Source of the DNA: Bacillota bacterium
Lineage (GTDB): Bacteria > Bacillota > Clostridia > Clostridiales > Clostridiaceae
NCBI GenBank assembly: GCA_030706065.1
Contig: JAUZPH010000195.1
Span: forward strand, 1 to 6,804
DNA: 6,804 nt
Direction of reading: 5' to 3'
Part shown: piece after piece, positions 1 through 5,118 of the stretch
How the letters are laid out: every line of letters begins with the position of its first letter
How positions within the stretch are numbered: position 1 is the stretch's first letter
The notes under the pieces: generated by a model
The model's database searches: none
Told to the model about the DNA's origin: nothing
What the model saw: only the letters and a program-made list of their open reading frames with translations
Program-made: the position numbers and the translations under genes

Positions 1-235
1 AATATGCAGCAGTTACCTGCCTGACAGCAAGGATGCCTCTTTTGAAATCTTCAGGAAAAGTGCCGAATATTACCTGGACTCCATTCATCAGGCCAGAGAA
101 TTATATTATGTGGATACACTTGTAATGTGGAGTCTGGTACATGGAATTGCCCTGCTGATTTCCAAGAAATCCATAGTATATGACGGAGATTACATGGAGC
201 TGGTGGATAAGATGCTCAATGAGAAGATAGTATGA
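1..235 (+). CDS. TetR/AcrR-family transcriptional regulator, C-terminal end (partial)
   Basis: This frame is open from base 2 to a TGA at 233-235 and gives 77 residues with no start inside the window, so it is the 3' end of a gene beginning upstream. The tail contains the segment MWSLVHGIALLIS, a good match to the W-x-x-x-HG signature of the WHG-type ligand-binding domain found at the C-terminus of many TetR/AcrR repressors. The rest is amphipathic helix (FEIFRKSAEYYLDSIHQARE and DYMELVDKMLNEKIV), as expected for the dimerising, ligand-binding half. The DNA-binding helix-turn-helix lies outside the window. Such proteins are usually drug- or metabolite-responsive repressors of a nearby gene; the target cannot be told here. 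The family call rests on one motif plus helix pattern, so it is good but not certain. Confidence 0.7.
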   Translation, partial: ICSSYLPDSKDASFEIFRKSAEYYLDSIHQARELYYVDTLVMWSLVHGIALLISKKSIVYDGDYMELVDKMLNEKIV

Positions 236-240
236 AACTT

Positions 241-275
241 CCTTTCAAAGAAAGGGCCTGCAGGTCCGCAGGCTC
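241..275 (+). terminator. Tandem hairpins after the TetR gene, possible terminator
   Basis: Just after the TGA of the regulator are two adjoining inverted repeats. CCTTTC (241-246) pairs with GAAAGG (250-255) across three A bases. GGGCCTGC (254-261) pairs with GCAGGCTC (268-275) around a six-base loop, giving eight pairs including one G-U. The two share bases 254-255, so they are alternatives. The GC-rich stem is striking in this AT-rich DNA and sits where a terminator would. The following bases (AGAGAAAAATATTAATTTT) lack an immediate T run, so a canonical intrinsic terminator is not proven; attenuation or mRNA protection is equally possible. Confidence 0.45.
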
Positions 276-333
276 AGAGAAAAATATTAATTTTACTTGA
301 ATAAATGCTGAGATTTAGGGAGGAGATCTGAGG

Positions 334-948
334 ATGTTTGATGAGGTAATTGAGAAAATTAAAAAAGTTGAAAACGGGTTTAAGGAAATTGAAAGGGAAG
401 CGGATCTGATCTTTAAAAACTACTCGGTAGAGGATTGTTTTGCTCTGGCGAAAGAATTCTATCTATCTGACTTTTACCAGGTCAGGTCTCTTGGTGTGTT
501 TATATGCGGTTCAATCTCAAGCAGATTGAAGGAGGCATTGGTATTCCTGAAGGAAAGGGTCAGCCTTGACGAAAGCTGGCAGGTACAGGAAATTCTGGCA
601 AAAGCCTTTGATACATATTGCCATGGTACCGGCTATGAAAACGCACTGCCTGTCATAAAAGAATGGCTGAATGACTCCAACCCGAATGTCAGAAGAGCAG
701 TCACGGAAGGCCTTAGGATCTGGACCGGCCGAGACTATTTTAAACAAAACCCGGGAACAGCAATAGGTTTGCTTTCAAATTTAAGGGATGACAAAAGCGA
801 TTATGTCAGAAGATCTGTCGGGAATGCTTTAAGAGATATAAGCAAGAAACATGGCGAGGTGGTGGCTGCAGAGCTTCAATCCTGGGACTTATCAAATAAA
901 TCTGTTTTGCAGGTTTATAAGCTTGCAGGTAAATTCCTCTCCCGTTGA
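334..948 (+). CDS. HEAT-repeat protein of the AlkC/AlkD DNA-alkylation-repair superfamily
   Basis: A complete 204-residue protein starts at ATG 334, with an excellent ribosome binding site (AGGGAGGAG, 317-325) eight bases upstream. It is soluble and all-helical with recognisable HEAT-like units: about 81-93 (SWQVQEILAKAFD), 116-132 (NPNVRRAVTEGLRIWTG) and 156-173 (DYVRRSVGNALRDISKKH). The repeated N/Y-VRR-(A/S)V pattern is typical of the AlkC/AlkD-like superfamily. Characterised members are DNA glycosylases that remove alkylated bases by cradling DNA in a concave HEAT solenoid. At 204 residues this is slightly short of AlkD (about 235). I cannot assign a catalytic Asp or the base-sandwiching Trp pair with confidence, so glycosylase activity is inferred, not shown; it could be a non-catalytic HEAT protein. 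It stands alone, about 100 bases after the TetR gene and convergent with the GNAT gene. Confidence 0.75.
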   Translation: MFDEVIEKIKKVENGFKEIEREADLIFKNYSVEDCFALAKEFYLSDFYQVRSLGVFICGSISSRLKEALVFLKERVSLDESWQVQEILAKAFDTYCHGTGYENALPVIKEWLNDSNPNVRRAVTEGLRIWTGRDYFKQNPGTAIGLLSNLRDDKSDYVRRSVGNALRDISKKHGEVVAAELQSWDLSNKSVLQVYKLAGKFLSR

Positions 949-1082
949 GAGCTTCTTCTACTCCAGCGAAACTTAATGTACTTGTTATATAATGAGATAA
1001 ATATATATGTGAGGACCGGAATAAGGCTATGTCATAAAATAGTGGTTGATAATCTATGGACAAGCCTCCGAACTACTTATCA
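949..1082. other. Convergent intergenic spacer, no gene seen
   Basis: This 134-base gap lies between the 3' ends of the HEAT-repeat gene (+) and the GNAT gene (-). A TATAAT hexamer sits at 988-993 but has no credible -35 at the right distance. A short open frame (ATG 976 to TAG 1132) lacks a ribosome binding site and runs antisense into the GNAT 3' end, so I do not call it. A five-base CTCTC/GAGAG stem (937-941/947-951) overlaps the stop codon of the HEAT gene; it is too short and lacks a T tract for a confident terminator. No good bidirectional terminator is visible. Confidence 0.5.
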
Positions 1083-1646
1083 TTACTGTAATCTTAAATC
1101 TGATTTCAATATTGAATATACTGCCAAATCATAGAATTCCCCATACTTATCGACTTTTACCTGCCTCAAAATACCTTCAAGCTTCATTCCAGATTTCTGC
1201 AGTACCCTACCTGAAGCAGGATTTTGGGTATTATGTCTTGCTTCAATCCTGTTCATACCAATCTCTTCAAACAAATAATTGATAACAGCCTTTAGCGCCT
1301 CTGTCATTATTCCATTTCCCCAAAATGACCTGCTTATGTTATATCCTACACTACAGGAACTATACTTTTCATTAAAGTGCATTATAGAAATTTGTCCAAT
1401 TACTTCACTGATATCTTTTAATTCAATTACCCAGTTGTATTTATCATCATTTTCATAGTCTTTAATCCAACCTTTAATTATATGTTCTGTTTCACTCAAA
1501 TCCTTATGAGGATTCCAACTCAAGAATCTGCACACTTCGTTATCAGTCGCCCAACTTTTATACATAAATTTAGCATCGCTTGGCTTAAATCTGCGCAATA
1601 TAAGCCTCTGAGTTTCTAAGTGCTGTGTACCCTTTTTAATCATCAT
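1083..1646 (-). CDS. GNAT-family N-acetyltransferase, RimJ/RimL type
   Basis: A complete 187-residue protein transfers an acetyl group from acetyl-CoA to an amino group; the substrate is unknown. It opens with ETQRLILRRFKPSDA (11-25), the typical first strand of the RimJ/RimL branch. It continues with VIGQISI (82-88), the acetyl-CoA loop RSFWGNG (106-112, fitting R/Q-x-x-G-x-G/A) and NPASGRVLQKSGMKLEG (142-158), the conserved helix and strand near the end of the fold. Length is normal for the group, which includes ribosomal-protein alanine acetyltransferases and many uncharacterised detoxifying enzymes. The frame is open further up to a TTG at 1658, but that TTG is part of the GGGGGA ribosome binding site (1651-1656). 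I therefore place the start at the ATG ending at 1646; the next codon (1643) is also ATG and fits the spacing slightly better. It lies last in the minus-strand block, about 118 bases after the broken GyrI-like gene, and may have its own promoter. A cellular soluble enzyme. Confidence 0.88.
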   Translation of the reverse strand: MMIKKGTQHLETQRLILRRFKPSDAKFMYKSWATDNEVCRFLSWNPHKDLSETEHIIKGWIKDYENDDKYNWVIELKDISEVIGQISIMHFNEKYSSCSVGYNISRSFWGNGIMTEALKAVINYLFEEIGMNRIEARHNTQNPASGRVLQKSGMKLEGILRQVKVDKYGEFYDLAVYSILKSDLRLQ

Positions 1647-1764
1647 TTTATCCCCCAATATAAATAACCTTCAATTCGTCATAAATTACACTGAGTAAAC
1701 ACTTCTCCACCCTACTTCGGCACCCGTTCTCTTGCCTTATACCTTTATAATTTATTAATTTTTC

Positions 1765-2229
1765 TTACACCCTCCGGATCGGGAAAAAAATATATGCTTG
1801 CCCATCTTCTGGACAGTTATAATCATGAACGGCACCAACAAGTTTGATATTGTTTTCTCTCATATACTCTATAACTTCAGTAAAGGTATTTTGGCTTTCA
1901 TTCTTGACATAAATATATTCATATGAAGGAATCGTCCATTTCACCCAGCCCTGTGGTGCTTGTATATTATCCATAACTTCAACACCCGCAAGGTAAAGTC
2001 CTTTTGTAAAATTATTTTCCCAAGGATTAAATGAGCGGGACAAATCGGACATTGCACCCCATATTCCGAGAAGATTCCCCTTTTCATTCTTTTTCGCTAA
2101 TGAAGCCACTTCTGCAAAACTAGAATTAGCATCAGCCTACAATTTTTGAATAAAGCCTTCACCATCATTTGTCGAACCTTCTTTGCCTATGACTGAAAAG
2201 GACTCCTTTACACACTTTTTTATTTCCAT
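1765..2229 (-). pseudogene. GyrI-like effector-binding domain protein, interrupted by one in-frame TAG
   Basis: Read from ATG 2229 to TAA 1765-1767 this is a 154-codon frame, the usual length for a stand-alone GyrI-like (AraC effector-binding, SbmC/YdeE-type) small-molecule-binding protein. The start has a textbook AGGAGG (2237-2242) seven bases upstream. Codon 31 is TAG (2137-2139), between GFIQKL and ADANSSF; elsewhere the frame is unbroken. The second part, IWGAMSDLSRSFNPWENNF through GLYLAGVEVMD, APQGWVKWTIPSYEYIYVK and LVGAVHDYNCPEDGQAYIFFPIRR, carries the family's conserved tryptophans and aromatic strands and looks undamaged. From memory of relatives the stop position is usually Trp, so a single TGG-to-TAG change would explain it. 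A GTG at 2109 could start a 114-residue remnant (1765-2109), but it has no good ribosome binding site and would lack the first strand of the fold. Most likely a recent pseudogene; a sequencing error or amber readthrough are alternatives. Confidence 0.75.
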
Positions 2230-2236
2230 ATTTAAA

Positions 2237-2242
2237 CCTCCT
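2237..2242 (-). promoter_or_regulatory. Ribosome binding site of the GyrI-like gene
   Basis: AGGAGG on the minus strand lies seven bases before ATG 2229. It fixes the original start of the interrupted gene upstream of its TAG codon, which is why the two halves are treated as one gene. Confidence 0.75.
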
Positions 2243-2281
2243 GTTATATAAAATGTGAATGTCAATGAATTCTTTTATAAC

Positions 2282-2624
2282 TTAACTTGTTTTGAAATCA
2301 CCAGAAAATTCAATTGCCTTATTGAACAATACAGTATGAATTGATGGATATGTTAAGTTTCCCGGTAATCCTTCAAACAATTTCAATTCTTCAATCTCTG
2401 AATTTGGCAACTGGCCAAGTTCACTTACTTCGGACTACTTATATGCATCTTGTTCAGGCCTCACCAACGATACTTCGAGTATAAAGAGTAATAGTAATAC
2501 TCTCATTTATCTTGTAATTATCAAATAGATTTGAACGTTCATCAATATATTTTATATCTGTTAATTTATCAAATGTAGATAAAGCCCTACCAATAAAAGT
2601 ATCTTTGGTCTGTAACAAATCCAT
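2282..2624 (-). pseudogene. Decayed reading frame after the SGNH gene (frameshift plus amber)
   Basis: An ATG at 2624 directly abuts the TAA of the SGNH gene and opens 56 codons (MDLLQTKDTFIGRALSTFDK... to IVGEA) ending at TGA 2454-2456. A second minus-strand frame then takes over. It reads LEVSLVRPEQDAYK, a TAG at 2435-2437, and then SEVSELGQLPNSEIEELK, LFEGLPGNLTYPSIHTVLF and NKAIEFSGDFKTS, ending at TAA 2282-2284. Joined with a frameshift near 2470-2490, this gives roughly 113 codons of protein-like sequence, so I read it as one gene broken by a frameshift and a nonsense codon. I do not recognise the family. The last third (EIEELKLFEGLPGNLTYPSI) loosely recalls the C-terminus of Nudix hydrolases, but no Nudix box is visible, so I make no functional claim. 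No ribosome binding site precedes ATG 2624, so the original start may have been elsewhere or the left part lost. Confidence 0.5.
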
Positions 2625-3422
2625 TTACTTGATATTGTTTAAATTTGGTGTCAGCTTTGCAAATTCATCGGAGATAGCCTGGCAGCCGGCAACACTGGGA
2701 TGAATATCTCCATCTCCTTTTTGTATATTTGTTAGAGTAAGCATATTTGCTCCGAAAGTAGTATAAACATCTGCAATACCCTGTATTTTATACTTGTCTT
2801 TTGTCACAGGGTCACTGATTATCTCATTAAATTTTGGGACCCATATACTGCCTACACCATACTTATCATCAGGCAAACCAGGAAGATTGGGATTTAAGTT
2901 ATAGATATTCATGACAAGCAGTATTGCTGAAGGATTTAAATCACGGACTTTCTGCAGAATTGCAGTATAATTTTTTTCAAAACTTTTAGCAGTCTTTTGT
3001 AATGCAGCTTGTGAATCTATGTCAGAGCCTGAAACCTGAGAAGTTACAGAAGCAACTCCCTGACCAATATCATTTGAACCAATATTCACGGTTATAAGGT
3101 TTGCTTTTTTAACCGAGTCAATATAATGTCCACTGGTTGTCAGTGCATTCAAAAGATCATCGCTTGCCCACCCGTTTATACCCAGATTGATCAAATTCAC
3201 ATTTTTAGAATATGTTTTTGAAAGATAATCCGAATAATTCTTAGTGAAACTTCCGGATGGACCATGTTCACTGGTAATTGAATCTCCAAGCGCAACATAG
3301 GTATACTTTACCGGTGTAGAGCTCACGGGTTTCTGATTTGTTTTGTGATGCCAGCCCAATGTTAATAAAATAACTGCCATCACAGCAACTGATAAGATAG
3401 AGACGATAACTTTCTTTCTCAT
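2625..3422 (-). CDS. Membrane-anchored SGNH/GDSL-family hydrolase
   Basis: A complete 265-residue protein starts at ATG 3422; GAAAGGA (3433-3439) lies about ten bases upstream. Residues 1-23 are a charged start (MRKK) and one hydrophobic helix without a lipobox. They act as a signal peptide or, more likely, an uncleaved anchor holding the enzyme on the outer face of the membrane. The catalytic domain shows the SGNH blocks: VALGDSIT with nucleophile Ser48 (block I), LGINGWAS at 80-87 (block II Gly), NIGSNDIG at 113-120 with Asn117 (block III), and GDGDIHPSVAG with His241 (block V). The acid before His is Asp239, two residues upstream, rather than the common D-x-x-H; DxHP variants do occur in this superfamily. 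Such enzymes hydrolyse esters or thioesters of lipids, acylated sugars or peptidoglycan; the substrate cannot be told. It is the first gene of the minus-strand block and divergent from the exporter operon. Confidence 0.87.
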   Translation of the reverse strand: MRKKVIVSILSVAVMAVILLTLGWHHKTNQKPVSSTPVKYTYVALGDSITSEHGPSGSFTKNYSDYLSKTYSKNVNLINLGINGWASDDLLNALTTSGHYIDSVKKANLITVNIGSNDIGQGVASVTSQVSGSDIDSQAALQKTAKSFEKNYTAILQKVRDLNPSAILLVMNIYNLNPNLPGLPDDKYGVGSIWVPKFNEIISDPVTKDKYKIQGIADVYTTFGANMLTLTNIQKGDGDIHPSVAGCQAISDEFAKLTPNLNNIK

Positions 3423-3450
3423 AAACTTAATTTCCTTTCATTTTAATATT

Positions 3451-3533
3451 TTGGCTCTGTTAAAGAATGATATCGATATTATACTAAATAATTTATATAT
3501 ATGTATATATTGGGAATTTAAAGGTACAGCCAA
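3451..3533. repeat. Imperfect inverted repeat flanking a short AT-rich core
   Basis: TTGGCTCTGTTAAA (3451-3464) is partly mirrored by TTTAAAGGTACAGCCAA (3517-3533), where TTGGCT/AGCCAA and TTAAA/TTTAA pair and the middle differs by a few bases. The enclosed DNA is very AT-rich and holds the SGNH promoter. It could be a stem in the leader region, a regulator site pair, or the trace of a tiny transposon-like element; no target-site duplication was found. Confidence 0.25.
3478..3507 (-). promoter_or_regulatory. Candidate promoter of the SGNH hydrolase gene
   Basis: On the minus strand TATAAT (3478-3483) is a perfect -10 hexamer. TATACA (3502-3507) matches the -35 consensus at four of six bases with an 18-base spacer. 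The implied start of transcription is near 3470, giving a leader of about 48 bases before ATG 3422. The -10 overlaps the palindrome ATATCGATAT (3470-3479), which could be an operator. AT-richness makes chance matches likely, so confidence is modest. Confidence 0.4.
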
Positions 3534-3851
3534 TACGATAATGAATTCTAGAAAAGCTATCGTGAGCAGAATGTATTACACTCTTCCGAAGACAGCAAAA
3601 TCAAGATCAGTAAATAGAATGATACTTTTGGAGGCATGAAATAAGCTTACCTGCCGTTTCCCCTGGAAGGACGATAAAAAGAGGAGACTGACGGATTGCT
3701 GTTTAAGAATGTAAATGTTTTTCAGGTTAGGATAAATGTATCAATAATTTTATATTTAAAGAGACATTACCGAAGAAAAAAACGACACTTTGAAGCATAA
3801 TATGTACATTTCATCCGGATTTTATTACCATGGTTACTCATTTAAGGTACA

Positions 3852-3876
3852 ATTTACTTCATGTAAATAATTACAA
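3852..3876. promoter_or_regulatory. Dyad element, distal copy of a repeated motif upstream of the exporter
   Basis: ATTTAC (3852-3857) and GTAAAT (3863-3868) form a perfect six-base dyad around TTCAT. The overlapping GTAA-N4-TTAC (3863-3874) forms a second one. Bases 3858-3876 recur in nearly the same form at 3935-3953, so this looks like a protein-binding site present twice. The binding protein is unknown. Confidence 0.4.
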
Positions 3877-3934
3877 ATCAGCATTTTTCTTTAAAATGGA
3901 CGCTATCCATATTTAATTTTGTTATTTTTTTCTA

Positions 3935-3970
3935 TTCATTGTAAATGATACAATATATAACATGGTTATA
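3935..3970. promoter_or_regulatory. Operator-like dyads just upstream of the exporter operon
   Basis: Two inverted repeats lie next to each other. ATTGTA (3938-3943) and TACAAT (3949-3954) are separated by five bases; TATAAC (3956-3961) and GTTATA (3965-3970) are separated by three. Bases 3935-3953 are the proximal copy of the motif at 3858-3876. The AT-rich stretch (TACAAT, TATATA, TATAAC) also contains plausible -10 hexamers about 60-80 bases before the start codon, so the promoter probably lies here. I cannot choose one -35/-10 pair. Confidence 0.45.
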
Positions 3971-4011
3971 CAGTTGTAAAAAGTAATAACAAAATACATT
4001 TTAGATACTTT

Positions 4012-4019
4012 GGAGGTGA
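4012..4019 (+). promoter_or_regulatory. Ribosome binding site that decides the adaptor start
   Basis: GGAGGTGA pairs well with the 16S anti-Shine-Dalgarno end and lies eight bases before TTG 4028. It rules out the earlier in-frame TTG (4010) and GTG (4016), which overlap it, and there is no in-frame ATG close by. The gene therefore almost certainly starts with a TTG codon. Confidence 0.7.
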
Positions 4020-4027
4020 AATATATA

Positions 4028-5104
4028 TTGACTAAAGAATATGTTGAAAGTTTTATCTTTAAATGTAAAAGCATTAAATTTAAAAAAATACTTTCTTTCC
4101 TTGCTCTTACTGGTGTTTTTACTTTTTCTTTTGCCGGTTGTTCAATCCTGCATAAGGAGGAGGCTGTAATCGCACCACCATTAGTAGAACCTGATAAGGT
4201 AGTATATGACGAAGTGGATGTAAAGAAAGGAAGTATTGAAATTGATGTTAAGGGTTCTGCCGTTTTTCAATCAGCTAATCTTTCAAATGAAGCCTTTAAT
4301 TACGGAGTATCTTATCTGAAAAGCATAAATGTAAAATTAGGTGATAAGGTCAAGGCCGGTCAAGTGATTGCAGAACAGGAAACCGAGGATCTGGAGAGTG
4401 ACTTGAAGAAAAAGAAATACAAGCTTCAGATGGATCAGCTTACCTATGAAAGGATCCAAAATAGTCTTGACGCTGCTGCAGATGACAGGACAAAATCGGA
4501 TTTAAAAATTCAGCTCGAGCAGCAGCAGATCAACATAGAAATGGATAAAATGGACGTGCAGGAAGCCCAAAAGAATATTGACCATTCTGAGTCAAAGGCT
4601 TCAATATCCGGAATCGTTACTTATATAGATACCCTAAATCCCGGAGATAGGGTTACTCCCAGGAAGACAGTTGTAACAATAGCAGATTCAGCGAGTTTGG
4701 AACTTTTATATACGGGAAATAATACTGATAAATTTAATGTGGGAGCCAAGGTAGACGTATCCTACGACAGTAAGAACTGCACAGGGAAAGTTGTCAAGGA
4801 CGAGTACAACATACCTTCTGATGCAAGTAACGCTTCCAGAAAAGCTGTAAAAGTAAAACTGGATACCAAACCTAATGATGTAGAAATAGGAGATAGTGCA
4901 TATATTACCCTTGTTATTGAGAAAAAAGACAATGTAATTGTTATTCCTAGTTCATTGCTACATGAAACAGATGGAAGAAACTATGTTGAGATGTTAGACC
5001 AAGGACTTAGAGTTCAAAGGAATGTAGAGACTGGATTGAAAAACGCAACGGATGTTGAAATTGTGAAAGGCCTTGAAGAAGGAGAGAAAATACTAAGAGA
5101 ATAA
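4028..5104 (+). CDS. HlyD/MacA-like membrane-fusion (adaptor) lipoprotein of an ABC exporter
   Basis: A 358-residue protein read from TTG 4028, eight bases after GGAGGTGA (4012-4019). The frame extends to a TTG at 4010, but that would place the ribosome binding site inside the gene. The N-terminus is a lipoprotein signal (KKILSFLALTGVFTFSFAGC) with lipobox FAGC and lipidated Cys38. Next come the first lipoyl half-motif around KLGDKVKAGQVIAEQ (103-117), a Lys/Glu/Gln-rich helical hairpin (about 118-188, coiled-coil like), and the second lipoyl half SISGIVTYIDTLNPGDRV (192-209). A beta-barrel domain (about 215-300) and a membrane-proximal domain (VIVIPSSLLH to GLEEGEKILRE) follow. This is the domain order of HlyD/MacA-type adaptors, which gate and couple export by MacB/FtsX-like permeases; here it would sit on the outer face of the cytoplasmic membrane. 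The permease follows within 15 bases, implying one operon. The cargo is unknown. Confidence 0.88.
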   Translation: MTKEYVESFIFKCKSIKFKKILSFLALTGVFTFSFAGCSILHKEEAVIAPPLVEPDKVVYDEVDVKKGSIEIDVKGSAVFQSANLSNEAFNYGVSYLKSINVKLGDKVKAGQVIAEQETEDLESDLKKKKYKLQMDQLTYERIQNSLDAAADDRTKSDLKIQLEQQQINIEMDKMDVQEAQKNIDHSESKASISGIVTYIDTLNPGDRVTPRKTVVTIADSASLELLYTGNNTDKFNVGAKVDVSYDSKNCTGKVVKDEYNIPSDASNASRKAVKVKLDTKPNDVEIGDSAYITLVIEKKDNVIVIPSSLLHETDGRNYVEMLDQGLRVQRNVETGLKNATDVEIVKGLEEGEKILRE

Positions 5105-5118
5105 AGGGGTGACGGTAA

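Larger units (their letters stand above)
3423..4009. other. Long gene-poor region between the SGNH gene and the exporter operon
   Basis: About 590 bases without a confident gene. From the left it holds the SGNH leader and promoter, the inverted repeat at 3451-3533, an open frame without a ribosome binding site (ATG 3541 to TGA 3637-3639, 32 codons, basic), and then 3640-3840. In that last part I see only scattered short palindromes (ATCCGGAT and ACCATGGT near 3810-3840) and no tRNA, riboswitch or strong terminator. From 3852 on come the dyad elements listed separately. Confidence 0.5.

Noticed and set aside
517..1063. Minus-strand open frames at 517-747 and 806-1063.
   Set aside because: They are antisense to the HEAT-repeat gene (the second running into the spacer), with no ribosome binding site or family motif.
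976..1134. Plus-strand open frame of 52 codons from ATG 976 across the convergent spacer.
   Set aside because: It has no ribosome binding site, overlaps the 3' end of the GNAT gene in antisense, and resembles no family I can name.
1046..1282. Plus-strand open frame of 78 codons antisense to the GNAT gene.
   Set aside because: It lies mostly opposite a clearly recognisable acetyltransferase and has no ribosome binding site, so it is a shadow frame.
1083..1658. TTG 1658 as the start of the GNAT gene.
   Set aside because: That codon is part of the GGGGGA ribosome binding stretch; the ATG pair at 1646/1643 has proper spacing.
2244..2275. TTGACA on the minus strand as the -35 of the GyrI-like gene.
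   Set aside because: The only -10-like hexamer (TATAAC) is about 11 bases away, and a 17-base spacer would place the -10 on the ribosome binding site.
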